DNA of 64,000 bases from Setomelanomma holmii (GCA_010015745.1 ML978168.1:372001-436000), one strand, 5' to 3'. Positions 47,023 to 59,988 are shown, numbered from the stretch's first letter. Program-made: numbers and translations. The notes: generated from the sequence alone by a model not told the origin.

Positions 47023-50000
47023 ATGCCTCCTGGCGCGCCTGTTCAGTCGAAATGTCCGCTCCGGACCATCAAGGAGATCCAGTTCGGGCTGCTCTCGCCC
47101 GAGGAGATCAAGGCCATGAGCGTCGTGCACATCATCTACCCCGAGACCATGGACGAGCAGCACCAGAAGCCGCGCGAGCAGGGTCTCAACGATCCCAAGC
47201 TCGGCACCATTGACCGCATGTACTCGTGTGCGACGTGCAAGGAGGACATCCAGACGTGCCCCGGTCACTTTGGCCACATCGAGCTCGCCACGCCCGTCTT
47301 CCACGTCGGTAGGTGCCTGTAGCGGCCGTGTGCAAGCGCGCAACGCTAACAAGTCCAGGTTTTGTCGTCAAGATCAAGAAGCTTCTCGAGACAGTGTGCC
47401 ACAGCTGTGGACTGATCATGGCTGACTACGTAAGTCTTCGACGTGAAGACAAGCCACCAGAATGTGTAACGTGTGTGCTGACCGCAACATGCAGAACCAT
47501 CCAGATTGGCAGAGCGCCATCAGGACCAAGGATGCGAAGAAGCGTTTCGACAAAATCTGGCGCTTGTCGCGTGGCCGGAAGTTCTGCGAGCAGGATACGA
47601 GCGAGGAAGACCCTAAGAAGGCACCAAAAGTTGCCCATGGCGGCTGCGGCAACCAGAATCCGGACACCATTCGTAAGGAGGGTCTTAAGCTCATCGGGAA
47701 CTACAAGCCTAAGAAGAAGGAAGACGACGATGGTCAGGGCGAGCGCAAAGAGCCCCTCACTCCACAATACGCCCTCAACGTCTTCAAGCTTCTCACCGAC
47801 AACACTCTGGCGCTGCTTGGTCTCAACGCCGACTATGCCCGTCCTGAGTGGATGGTCCTGACCGTGCTTCCTGTTCCGCCGCCCCCGGTGCGACCGAGTA
47901 TCTCCGTTGATGGCACCGGCCAAGGCATGCGTGGAGAGGACGATCTGACTTACAAGCTCGGCGACATCATCCGTGCCAACGGCCGCGTGCAGGAGTGTAT
48001 CCAAGATGGCTCACCCCAGCACGTTCTGAATGAGTTTGAGGCCCTGGTCCAGTACCACGTTGCCACCTACATGGACAACGACGCCAACGGTGTTCCTCAG
48101 GCCATGCAGAAGTCTGGTCGTCCCCTAAAGACGATCCGAGGTCGATTGAAGGGCAAGGAGGGTCGTCTGCGAGGTAATCTCATGGGCAAGCGTGTCGATT
48201 TCTCGGCTCGTACTGTCATCACCGGTGATCCCAACCTCTCTCTGGATCAAGTCGGCGTACCTCGATCCATTGCGCGCACTCTCACATACCCCGAGGTTGT
48301 GACCAAGTTCAACATTAGCAAGCTCACAGGACTTGTTCGCAACGGTCCCAACCAGCATCCCGGTGCCAATTATGTCATCAAGGCTGATGGAGTCCGTCTT
48401 GACCTCAAGCACAACAAGAACCTTGATGATCTGCGACTACAATACGGCTGGAAAGTCGAGCGACACATCGACGATGACGACGTTATCATCTTCAACCGAC
48501 AGCCTTCGCTGCATAAAGAATCCATGATGGGTCACCGCGTCAAAGTCATGCCGTATTCCACGTTCCGCCTCAACCTGTCTGTCACGTCTCCCTACAATGC
48601 TGATTTCGATGGTGACGAGATGAATCTTCACGTGCCACAGAGCGACGAGACTCGCTCCGAGGTTCAGAATCTTTGCATGGTGCCCAGGCAGATCGTCTCA
48701 CCTCAGAAGAATGCGCCTTTGATGGGTATCGTGCAAGATACTCTCCTGGGTGTGTACAAGATGAGTCGTCGTGATAATTTCCTGTCCATCGACCAGGTCA
48801 TGAACATTATGATGTGGGTGCCAGATTGGGACGGCATTGTTCCAGAACCTGCCATCTTGAAGCCTCGGGCATTGTGGACCGGCAAGCAAATTTTTAGCAT
48901 GGCGCTACCCAAGGAACTCAACATGTTCAGGGGAGACGACAAAGCCAAACCGTCTCCTTGGAATGACCAAGCGGACGGGAGTTTGATGATTCTGAACGGA
49001 GAGCTTCTTTTCGGGGCTGTTAGAAAGAGCTTGGTTGGCGCTTCGGGCAATGGTGTCATTCACATCGTTTTCAACGAGCTGGGCTCTGCGGCCGCAGTGA
49101 ACTTCTTCAACGCCTGCCAGCGCATCGTCAACTGGTGGCTACTCCATAACGGCTTCAGCTTAGGTGTAGGTGATACTATACCAGATGTGGCGACCGCGGC
49201 GAAGATTGCTGAACACAACACCGTCGGAAAGGCTGAGGTTGAGGCGGTCCTGAAGCTGGCTACGGAGAATTTGCTCGAGCCCTTACCTGGCATGACTATT
49301 CGTGGCACTTTTGAGTCCAAGGTTCAAAAGTCCCTGAACGAGGTTCGTGACAAAGCTGGCAGCACAGGCCAAGACAGTCTGAAGGACTACAACAACGTTG
49401 TCCAAACGGTCGTGTCTGGATCCAAGGGTTCAGTGGTGAACATTTCCCAGATGGTGGCTCTTGTCGGACAACAAGCCGTGGAGGGCCAACGTATTCCTTT
49501 TGGCTTCAAGTATCGCACGCTACCGCATTTCACCAAGGACGATTACTCTCCAGAAGCTCGAGGCTTTGTGGAGAACTCATACTTGCGAGGACTGACGCCG
49601 GCGGAATTCTTCTTCCACGCCATGGCTGGTCGTGAAGGTCTTATCGACACAGCCGTCAAAACTGCCGAGACGGGATACATTCAGCGTCGTCTCGTCAAGG
49701 CGCTAGAAGATGTAATGGTCAAGTACGATGGTACCGTACGAAACTCATTGGGTGATATCATTGAGTTCATATACGGCGAAGATGGACTGGACGGTGGCAT
49801 TATCGAGAGACAATCGATGGACGCCATTACAAATTCGGATGCGGAGTTCGAAACGATGTACAAAATGGACGTTCTCAGCACAGACACTCCGCCACTTGAC
49901 CCGAAGAAACTCGCTGGCGCAAACGAGTTTCAAGGCGATGTCGACATACAACGCCATCTTGACGAAGAGTTCGAACACCTCAAGAGCGACCGGGAATTCC

Positions 50001-52477
50001 TACGAACCATGATCGGTGATGACGCCAACACCAGTTTCCAGCTGCCTCTTAACATCGAGCGCATGGTTGAATCTGCAAAGGCACGCTTCAAAGTCAAAGC
50101 AGACGCTGTGAGCGATCTAAATCCCATCGAAACCATCAGACAAGTCCGAGAGGTGCTGGACTCGCTTGTCGTCATCCGTGGCGACGATGCCTTGTCCAAA
50201 GAGGCTCAAGACAGCGCCACTTTCCTTTTCAAGTGCCATCTACGAGCGCGCCTTGCATTCAAGCGTCTCGTCCAGGACAACGGCATGACACAACAAGCAC
50301 TAACGTATGTCCTTGGCGAGCTAAAAGACCGCTTTCTCAAGGCTGCCGTGGCTCCAGGCGAAATGGTTGGTGTTCTTGCTGCTCAGTCTATTGGTGAGCC
50401 AGCGACTCAAATGACTCTGAACACTTTCCATTTCGCAGGTGTGTCCTCGAAGAACGTCACGCTCGGTGTACCTCGTCTCAAGGAGATTTTGAACATTGCA
50501 GCGAACATCAAGACACCCGCTATGATTATCAATCAGTCTGAAAAATACAGCACCACAGAAGGTCAGCAGCAAGCAAAGATCCTTCGCAGCAAAGTCGAGT
50601 TGACAACACTTCGCTCCTTGACCCACTCCGTCGAACTCTATTATGACCCAGATATCCAGTCCACCATCGTGGAGGCGGATCAGGACATGGTGGAATCCTA
50701 TTTCATTGTGCCAGAAGATGATGAAGTCATCGAATCGCAATCGAAGTGGCTTCTCCGAATTATTCTTGACCGTAAGAAACTATTGGACAAGAACATCAAT
50801 ATCGTCGAGGTTGCTGGTAGCATCAAGGAGGAATTCAAGCCCAATCTGGCTGTCATTTTCAGTGATGAGAATGCCGACGAACAGGTCATGCGTGTGCGCT
50901 TTATCTGGGATCAAAATCTCAAGCAGGACGATGAGGACGAAGACGAACGTGATGAGCGATGGATGCGAAAGCTGGAGAAGCATCTCCTGGACGATGTTAC
51001 TCTGCGCGGTGTGCGTGGCATCGAGCGTGCTTTCATTCGAAAGCAGAATGTCAAGGTCACGAGGGACGACAACTCGATCTTCATGCGCAAGGAAGACGAC
51101 CGAAGCGACGAGTGGGTTCTCGATACGACCGGCACGGCTCTGGCCGAGGTGCTCGCCATCGACGGCATAAATCCTACCACAACATACTCCAATTCCTTCA
51201 TCGAGATTCTCGGTGTCCTAGGTATCGAAGCCGCTCGTGCCGGTCTTCTTCGGGAGTTGGGTATGGTGCTGTCCTTTGATGGTTCGTACGTCAATCACCG
51301 ACACATGGCGCTTCTCGTCGACATCATGACCCAGCGTGGTCTTCTCATGGCGATTACCCGTCATGGCATTAACCGGAACGATACGGGTGCTCTGATGCGT
51401 TGTTCATTCGAGGAGACCGTCGAGATTCTGCTCGAGGCTGCAGGCTTCGGCGAGCTAGACGACTGTCGAGGTGTTTCGGAGAACATTATGCTTGGTCAGC
51501 TTGCTCCAATGGGTACTGGAGAGTTCGATGTTGTCATGGACAACTCGATGCTACTGACTATGGTCGAGGACAATTCCAAGGGCATGGGAGCTGCCGCAGG
51601 CAACTACATGGACAACGGTGCAGCTACTCCGTACGATCTAGGCTCTCCCACTTATGAAGGCGGAATGGGCGTGGGCGGCTACGAGGCTGCCTTCTCACCT
51701 CTTGCCGCAGCTGGTGGCGGAGACGAAGGTGGCTTCACTCAATATGGAGGCAGCTACGGCGATGGAGGTTTCAGCCCGTACTCTGGTGGCCGCAGCCCTG
51801 GGTACGCACCAATGTCACCCGGCTTCTCAGGCCAAAGCCCAGTCTCCCCTGGCTTCTCTCCTACCTCGCCACAATACTCGCCCACTTCTCCAGGCATCAG
51901 CAGCCCACGATTTGGTGCCACGTCTCCAGCTTTTGGCGCAACCAGCCCGCAGTACTCGCCCACGTCACCTGGGCTATCTCCTACGTCTCCGAGCTACCAC
52001 TCGCCAACGTCTCCCAGTTACTCGCCAACGTCACCGCGCTACTCGCCCACTTCTCCGTCATTCTCCCCGACATCACCAACCTACAGTCCAACCTCGCCAG
52101 CGCACGGCGGAGCTACGTCACCTTTCTACAGTCCCACATCGCCTCGGTTCAGTCCTACATCGCCTCAGTATAGTCCAACCAGCCCGCAATTCAACCCAAC
52201 CAGTGAGAGGCGCTCTCCCGCGTCTCCAACCTCGCCTAGTTTCAGTCCGACGAGTCCGACGTACTCGCCTACAAGCCCAGCTGCCAACCACCAGTACTCG
52301 CCAACATCACCTCGGTACTCTCCTACCTCTCCGGGCTCGGCGCCATACTCTGCGGACCAGAGGTGGTCGCCGACAAGCCCGACGTACTCTCCCACGTAAG
52401 TTATTGGTCATAGTCGTGCAAGTCCACCTCCAGATAGCAATTGCTAACACGTACATAGGTCTCCAAAGCAGAATTAA
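47023..52477 (+). CDS. RPB1: DNA-directed RNA polymerase II largest subunit Rpb1
   Basis: Catalytic subunit that carries the CTD. Model: join(47023..47308,47359..47429,47495..52395,52459..52477), 1,758 aa with introns of 50, 65 and 63 bp. The start MPPGAPVQSKCPLRTIKEIQ is followed by the clamp zinc motif CATCKEDIQTCPGHFGH and a second CxxCG element in CHSCGLIMADY. The catalytic Mg loop NADFDGDEMNLHVPQS lies near residue 488. The bridge-helix region contains GLTPAEFFFHAMAGREGLID. The CTD (about residues 1,540-1,758) has 18 SPTSP-type heptads, with non-consensus inserts near both ends. The last intron falls inside the final heptad, and the protein ends SPTSPKQN. The reading frame is uninterrupted. 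Confidence 0.98.
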
Positions 52478-53699
52478 AGTCGCATGCTGGCACCACAGGT
52501 GTACATATGGGACTTGAACTGTAAGCTAAGGTTCTTACCTTGCTTTGTACAAAAGTTATATTCGCTTCGCGGATGGCTGACTTTTGGTGATCACAGCAGC
52601 CGATCAGACTGCCCCAACCCACCAAAAGCTCATTCCCACCTTCAACCCACGGCCGGTCTCGTACGGCAGTCTGTTGCATGCGACGTTCCTTTCGCTAGGC
52701 CCACGTCTCATCCGACCACACCTGCATACCACGATCGACGGCCGCTGTTTCCCGTCCGTTTAATGTTTTCTGTCTTTTGCCACCCGTCTTCTTCGAAAAC
52801 AAAACTGTACAACACATCGCTGTGCTCGATGCACAAGCTGCCCCAAAAAACGATGCGACTTTTGCCTTTTTCCGCCGCTCGAGACTGATCGATATCTTGC
52901 ATCATTTACTACACATCATCTGCGGGGTGTTATGGCGTCTTCTTGCTTTTTTCTTATTCGTTCGAAAGAATGGAGAAGTGCATATTCGGGTGGGACTGCT
53001 TCTTTTTCCGTTGCAAAATGTCTGGCGTTTCTGAATGGGTCGATCAGTCTGAGAAGAGTGGGATTGATGCGTGTGTTTCTGTGCGAACAGCTTTTAGACG
53101 TATTGATAGCCCGCCAAATTGCTTGGGGCTTGAATGGTAGCTTAGACCAATAGTGGGTTTGATGGGGGAGAGGGAGGATGAGGCCACGCTTGGAGTGCCT
53201 TGAGTTAGTGTGCCTAGAGGCGCGGAACCAGATAATGAGAAATTGACAAATTATTGTCATGTTGTCGGCTTTTTGCAGGTTGCCGCGAGCGTGAACAATG
53301 TTAGATGACCATGCATGCAAGGCAGCACAGCCGCTCAGGCTACCATATTAGTCTCCAACGACAACCAATTATCAAGCCCACCTCTCCAATGAGTCACGAA
53401 GTCATGTGTTGACGCGTCGCATTCATTCATGCATGTCGGTGAGGTGCGCGTCCCTCGCAACCAGAAACCCCACATACAGATCAACCACATGGCTGGCCTG
53501 AACCCAAGCCACACCAGCCAGATCAACAGGAGCATTTCCACGGACTCCGAGCGAGACCGTAAGTAAACTACTGGATCAATATCATGTCGTACCATTCAAA
53601 CTCACATATCCAACTTCCTCTCAAGTTACGTCATCCACACGAACATACGCTCTAATCCTCGAAACCCCGATCCTCCTCTCATCACCATCCCATCCAAAA
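52478..53699. other. RPB1 3' flank, no supportable gene
   Basis: Holds the RPB1 3'UTR and unassigned sequence. Short frames at 52777..53034 and 52916..53320 have no recognisable content. Confidence 0.45.
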
Positions 53700-53938
53700 T
53701 GCCACTAGACCACATCGCCCTCTTTACAACCTCACTCCCACTTCCCGGCCATCCTAGCATGGTACGACGCTTGCCCTATCCCCTTTGAACTACGCGCGGC
53801 ACGACTTTATACCAGATCAATTGGTCGGGTATAGTGCGGATGGGAAAGTGTATGATTTTTGGATACATAGGAAGGGCGGGGAGGAAATTAGTCCTGTTCA
53901 CTTTGCTTTTAGGGCTGGGAGTAGGGGGATAGGTTGAT
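53700..53938 (+). pseudogene. Glyoxalase/VOC-family remnant
   Basis: An N-terminal MPLDHIALFTTSLPL matches the first strand of fungal glyoxalase-like proteins (VOC fold). After a frame change near 53760 a second frame reads LNYARHDFIPDQLVGYSADG and KVYDFWIHRKGGEEISPVHF followed by AFRAGSR, then stops. The metal-site order (His in the first strand, a second in PVHFAF) fits the fold. Normal members are about 130 residues; the second half after AFRAGSR is missing. Confidence 0.5.
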
Positions 53939-54473
53939 GAACCCGGGTTTTGGACGTCTTCGAGGTGCTGGGAGAGAGCGCGGGAGGCTTGGTATATGAG
54001 GGAGTATGGAGTTTCTGGAGCTTGTGAATTGATTGTGGGCTGATCATCATGCGCACTGGCCGTTGGTGTAAAATCAGTTTCATTCGACCCTTGAGGTCAT
54101 GTCAAGCGCACCTGCCTACAGAACGAGTGTCGGTGCAAAGTCGCAAGCCCCGGTCTCGCATATAGCAACGACAAGTATATTTGCTTGCCACAATCGCGAC
54201 TGACTCTAAGCCCATATCAGTGACTTGGTTGCCGAACACTTGTGATTTGCTTCAAACTAGACATCTCCACGTTCTTAAGAGCGCCTTTTTGTTCTGCAAG
54301 ATTTACAGCCAAGACATCATGGTATCTTCACCTGCACTCAATTCAAGATCCAATCGCTTCTATTGTTTTGTCTATAAATCCACGACGAGTTCAGTCCACT
54401 ATCTTACGGGAAACATGAATTCAAAGTAGTTGAAGTTGGAGACGCACACGGTCGCCAACGCTTCGCCGCAACA
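53939..54473. other. Intergenic, no supportable gene
   Basis: No coding, RNA or repeat signal is evident. Confidence 0.4.
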
Positions 54474-56163
54474 ATGAACCGTGTTGGATTATGGTTACAG
54501 TCCCTCAGATCTATGTTAGCGCTCCTACGAAACCGATCGATCTCTACGGACAGGGTTTGCAATCAGTTTTGCGGTAGAGGTGGCATGCCCTGGGATCAAC
54601 GCATTCCTTTGTTCAGCATCATCAAAGCCTTTTGGACCCCCGAACCGCCAGTCAGCCCAAGCATACAGATTTCGTGGCCAGACGAATTCTTGCAAAGGTC
54701 ATTTCACCAGCACCCTTAACAGCGATTACATCACTACCGACTCGCTGCCATGACCAACGTCTTGAACGCGCTTTTCCGGGATCGGGACGACCATCTGAGG
54801 CTTCGCAGATACATGTGCTTCACCGAACGAATTGCAGTGAACAGAGATGGCAACGCCGGAGTCATCCCATGGAAAAGCCCTCATCCTCAAGAAGGTTACT
54901 TGGGCAATCAGAAGTTCCAATCAAGATTCACGACTTCCAACGACGGCCAAGATCTGAGCTACGAAATTGATCCCTCCATATCTCGAGCATACTCGTTCGC
55001 TCCGGGCAAGACTTTTCATAAGTATGGGCTTTTCACCTCATCGTCCAAGGAGTACATCTGGAACTACGTTATACGATCTGAGGAGGTTGTGGGGTTCGAC
55101 CTCAACGGAAATAAATGCACAGCAGGCCAAAGCCCTGCTGCCATGCAGATTACCAAAATGGGCCGTCGCATGTTCTCCCACGACTATTGGAATCACAACT
55201 GCTTCGAGGTGGAATTGGCCTCGATTGACGCAAGGACCAACTTCTCGAGCTATGAGGCTCTACGGTTATGGCTTTGCAACAAGGGCCCCCCAAGGCATCC
55301 TTGGGATGCCGGAAGGATATGACATAAGGGACTCGCGGTTACATTGCACATGGCGACCAGTCCCGAGGTCGACCTAAAAGATGTGAGAATCAGCATCATG
55401 GACTTACTTCGACTCACATCTTACACTGAATTAGCCAACGTCTGGATTCGCGTAACATTGGAACGACCCGGAAAGAAAGTCAAGCCGCTTATGCAGATAG
55501 TCAACCTCGAACAACTTTGACTGCGAGCGTTAGAGGCCTTACCAAACATCAGTAATGCCGGCGCTGCAAATCTCAAACAGCCATGTCCTAAGCTTTGGGT
55601 CAACGTTCTCGGGGACGTTATTGAAGCAACATGTGCAACAACAGCTCAACGGATCGACCTTCAGCCCAGTCATTTCGGACCGCAGCCTGAGACAGAAGCA
55701 TTTCGGGTCAAATATCTTGAAGACTCCGACGGTGAGGATTGTCCTTTGCGTCCGGCTACCGCCTCATAAAAGCCTTCGGCTGATCAGCTTCCGCTAAGCG
55801 TCTATCTGAGTGCGACTCGCAAGCAGCGTTTCCTCAACTGGTTTGATGTTTCGTTGGGCTGCCATTTGATGTATCTTCGGAGTGTACTGCGCTTTACTGA
55901 CTATTCGGCTGATCAGTGGGCTAAGGCATGGGAGTGGACGTTCACAACTCCCTCGTTTGACTTGACGCTTGTTGAGACTATCGCTAATGGAGACGTTTCT
56001 AGATTTCGCGCATCGAGGAAAAAGCACCCCAAGCGACCCTGATGCTACCAGGTCCGTAGTGTAGCTCTGAAGAGGCTGCAATCCGGCCATTCCTGCAGGC
56101 GTTTCGACGACCTGCGCCTGTTTGATCAGTTCCGGAGAAACAGCAGCAGTCCATACAGTCAAT
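54474..56163 (+). pseudogene. Unrecognised gene: one continuous frame broken by five stops
   Basis: A single reading frame stays protein-like from MNRVGLWLQSLRSMLALL at 54474 to about 56160. It is interrupted only by TAA 54717, TGA 55320, TGA 55518, TAA 55767 and TGA 56040. No frameshift is needed. Stretches between the stops are clearly coding-like, for example PEPPVSPSIQISWPDEFLQR, MTNVLNALFRDRDDHLRLRR, YSFAPGKTFHKYGLFTSSSK, ISIMDLLRLTSYTELANVWI, PCPKLWVNVLGDVIEATC and LSVYLSATRKQRFLNWFD. Each stop is one C-to-T change from CAA or CGA. The last 40 codons after 56040 are less convincing. I do not recognise the family. A segment initiating at the ATG at 54750 would give 190 residues. Confidence 0.5.
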
Positions 56164-57723
56164 GAGGTGTTTTTGTGGGCAACCTGGCCCAGAAAAGCAA
56201 ATACCATGAGATTTGATTTCAGTTTTTTATCTTGAGTCGTCTTATTCATACTGCTATGTTTGTGATCTTTGAGCTATTGTGTAGGCTCGACCTTGCCCTG
56301 TGAAGAAGCTTACGGGACGGCCGTTTTCAAGGTGCCAGCACCCCCAGCGTACGGTCCATAGTTTAGCTGGGGAGTAGAAAGACCCTGAAAGAACGTTAGA
56401 TTTGGCGTATTTGTATGGTCAGGAGATACGTGGAGCCGTGGAGCCGATGTGATGGAGATGCTGAGTGTAATGAGTGGACGAAAGAACCCCATTCGGGCGG
56501 CTTGCCCTAATGGAGTCGACCCGAAACTGCGTATGTAAGCAACCTCGGCATACTTAGCGCTCTCAAGCTGCTCCGTCGCATGCAACACGCTGATCAGCAT
56601 GCAATCCTCCATGCGAGATAACTCTCATCCGCGTCCGAGTTACCGCCAATCTCTTTCATGTCCATCTCGCACGTGTGCTCCGGGACACCATCCAACACTT
56701 TCACCTCAGCTGCAGTGTCTTTGATCAAAACTCGAAAGCAACCGTTTTTCTTCAATATGACGTTCGCGATGCCGTCTTTGCGTCCCTCTTCGACGCAGCT
56801 ATAGCGCTTTCATAGTAGTGAAGCCGACCGAACGACGGGATTTCGTCACTGCCGCAGCTATCGCGTGTTGTCAACTCAGAACACATCCCAGTCGGACAAG
56901 ATCGGCGCCAAGCTTGAAGAGGTTGCAGAGCCGCACACGCACGGGCTGTCCGAAGGTACATGAGATGCTGCGAGAATGACGTCGGTATGGAGATGTTGAG
57001 GGGAGTAATTTTCCCCACGTGAAAACCACGGGCGGTACAGTCTGCCGAGGGTGTCACATTACAAAGCCCCGTATTGGTAGTAATCTTTTCGTTCGTCAAC
57101 ACCTGCAATGACGTTGCTGCCGCTGGTTGTTGAAGAACGTTTTCGCACCTGGCAATAGCCACATTCGTCGATGCAGAGAAGGTCCTTGGAAGGTTCCGTA
57201 CCTAAGCAAACCTCATGGTTATACTGTCTCAAGCCGTTTGATCAAGCAGTCAAAGGACGGTCAAAACTATGACGCAAGGCGTTCAACACCCACACTAGGA
57301 CGAAACTGAACCTTGCCGAGCGATCTTGTTCCACCCCAAACATCCTCCATTGTCTCCTAAGATTGGTCCAAGATGGCTTGCTCCACCGCCGGACCCTGCT
57401 GGGGTTGCCTTATACCCACTGTTTCCTGGCGCCTTACCCGCCATTCAGCATCATGTAGCATTGCAACACCAAGCCAAGCCCGAGATAATTGAAAACTCGT
57501 TATCTAGTCTTCTCCACGTGTCAGACGAGGCGCTGAAAATGTGGATTCGAAGTGGATCAGCTAGCGGACGTGCTGTGCTGGAGGTTTGCCGAAGAAACCT
57601 CGAGGAGATGGACGTTGGTTGTTTAAAGCTGAACCCAACCCACTGATAGTCCCCCGTAACTCTCCCTAGCGACTCTCCCCAGCGACTCTCCCCAGCTTTT
57701 CGTTGTTTTGACCATCATCCACC
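56164..57723. other. Intergenic, promoter side of the sugar transporter
   Basis: Frames at 56310..56612 and 56752..57162 (-) and 57326..57646 (+) lack recognisable domains and splice support. A 13-bp unit, agcgactctcccc, is repeated about 2.5 times at 57667-57699, just before the transporter start. Confidence 0.4.
57667..57699. repeat. Short tandem repeat in the transporter leader
   Basis: Two full copies of agcgactctcccc and a partial third lie about 25 bp before the transporter ATG, in the probable 5'UTR. Confidence 0.75.
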
Positions 57724-59414
57724 ATGGGAGGCCACACAAAGGACAACGACTCTGGTGTCCCCACCTATTGGGGACAATCCGGAAGGATGCTTCAAGTTCT
57801 CATTACTATCGTCGCGACGACCGATTTCTTGCTGTTTGGCTACGATCAGGGTGTGATGTCTGGTATCATCTCCGCTCCTGCCTTTCAAGCCGCGTTTCCT
57901 CAAGTCGATGGCGACAGCACCTATGAGGGCTTTGTCGTCTCAATCTACGCTTGCGGCTGCTTCCTCGGTGCTTGCTTCATCTTCCTTGCTGGCGACAAGC
58001 TTGGTCGTCGCAAGTCTATTTTCCTCGGAGCTGCGATCATGATCGTTGGTGTCATTATCCAGGTTGCCTGCGTGCCTCCAAACGGCGGCGCAACAGCTCA
58101 ATTCATTATCGGCCGTTGCATCACTGGCATCGGAAACGGTATCAACACTTCCACCATCCCGACTTACCAAGCAGAGTAAGTATCCTGGACTTTTAGTGTT
58201 TTCCAACATACTGACTGAATGGCAGGTGCTGCAAAGCCAAGAACCGCGGAAAGGTCATTTGCGTCGAGGGAAGCATGGTCGCGATTGGAACCCTTATTGC
58301 TTACTGGATCGACTATGGATGTCTTTACGGCCCAGATGCCTTCACTTGGCGTTTCCCTATCGCCTTCCAGTGTGTCTTCGCAACTATCGTCCTCGGCCTC
58401 ATGATCTCCTTGCCCGAATCGCCACGATGGCTGCTCACTCACCACCGCGAGGAAGAAGCTGCTACCATTATGGCTGCGCTCAATGGTGTCCGTCGAGACG
58501 ACCCAGAGGTCATTGTACAAATGGGCGTCATCAAGGACGCTGTTCGTAAGGCTGGCGGCGGTGGCAAGGTGCCAACCAAGATCCTCTTCACCAACGGCAA
58601 GACGCAGTACCTTCGCCGCATGATCATCGGCGCATCATCGCAATTCATGCAGCAGCTTTCCGGATGCAACGCAGTCATTTACTACTTTCCAATCCTGTGC
58701 CAGGACGCACTCGGTACGGATCACAATCTCGCCCTGCTGCTAGGTGGTGTCAACATGGTCGTCTATGCTATTTTCGCAACCACCTCGTGGTTCTTGATTG
58801 AGCGCATTGGCCGCCGCAAGCTGTTCCTTATCGGCACCGTTGGGCAATGCTTCGCTATGGTCCTCACATTCGCATGCCTCATTCCCGCTTCGTCCACCGG
58901 CGCAGCGAACGGTGCAGCTGTTGGCCTATTCATCTACATCGCATTCTTCGGCGCTACTTGGCTCCCACTGCCATGGCTGTACCCAGCTGAGGTCAACCCG
59001 CTCAAGACCCGTGCGAAGGCCAATGCTTTCTCGACCATCAACAACTGGTTGTGGAATTTCTTCATCGTCATGATCACTCCCGTCCTGATTACAAGCATCG
59101 GCTGGGGTACATACCTCTTCTTTGCTGTCCTCAATGCCATGTTCTTCCCCGTCATCTACTTCTTCTACCCCGAGACATCAGGTCGCTCGCTCGAGGAGAT
59201 TGATCTCATCTTCGCTAAGGGCTACATTGAGAACAAGGGCTACGTGCTCGCCGCCAAGGAGCTCCCCATGCTTGACGATACCGAGATTGAGGCTTACTCC
59301 CGCGAGCTTGGTGTCGACATGCATGATGAGGAGGCTGGTTCCTCTGACGGATCGTTCAAGGAGAAGAGGCGTGAGGAGGAGGGCATGATGCCACAACAGA
59401 ACGCCCAGGCCTAG
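57724..59414 (+). CDS. MFS sugar transporter (sugar porter family)
   Basis: Plasma-membrane sugar/H+ symporter type. Model: join(57724..58175,58226..59414), 546 aa, with a 50-bp intron (GTAAGT...GGCAG) that splices to PTYQAECCKAKNRGK. Helix 1 contains TDFLLFGYDQGVMSGI. The family motifs are visible: DKLGRRKSIFLG after helix 2, GIGNGINTSTIPTYQAE, PESPRWLL in the central loop, QQLSGCNAVIYY in helix 7, IERIGRRKLFLIG, and the late PETSGRSLEEID. Twelve hydrophobic helices can be counted. A 70-residue charged C-terminal tail ends MMPQQNAQA. The GYDQGVMSG pattern is shared by fungal hexose and polyol porters, so the substrate is not settled. Confidence 0.93.
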
Positions 59415-59988
59415 TTACTTCATTCGGTGCAATATGCCAATGAAGGCGCAGGTCGCGAATGCTACGAGTTCAGCGCCATTTGAGCGCTTCGACGTCGGCT
59501 TGCCGACGCTTGCCTGCATGAGTAGAAAGATACCCGACGCCTTAGTCGTCAAGAGTGCAATGTGGACGTTGCACCTCTGGAGAAGGTTGAAGTTTGTCAA
59601 GGAAGGAAATAAGTTGCATTTCATCGGAGTCTTGTTAGCATCCTTTTTGTCAAATGCATTACTGTCGCATACTCATGGATGTTGGATAGATTGTCCTATA
59701 CCCACTAGACAATTGCATACTGTTATCTGTTATGACTCCTTGCTTGCGATTATGTCACACGCTTCAAAGATCGGACAGTTTTGTAAGGGAGACAAATGCT
59801 GTGATTTTTTTTTTGAAGGTACACGCGTGTCTGACTAAGCGTGATTTTCAGATGCGAACGTGCCACGACCTCGGAATCTTTCCGAGCGGAAGCCACTTGT
59901 CTCTCACGTCCAACACCGCCCGTACCACAACTAAAATGATACTTTAGATTTCTCTCCTTATTTCATGACATGTAATTAGGCCGACAAC
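59415..59988. other. Intergenic between transporter and J-domain gene
   Basis: 3'UTR of the transporter and promoter of the next gene. A ten-T run near 59806-59815 is the only notable element. Confidence 0.45.

Noticed and set aside
55794..56249. A 151-codon minus-strand ORF with an ATG start
   Set aside because: It is antisense to the coding-like plus frame of the 54.5-56.2 kb pseudogene and has no recognisable domain, so I treat it as a shadow.
56310..57162. Minus-strand ORFs of 100 and 136 codons and a 106-codon plus-strand ORF upstream of the sugar transporter
   Set aside because: No recognisable content or splice context; one contains many cysteines but lacks a signal peptide.
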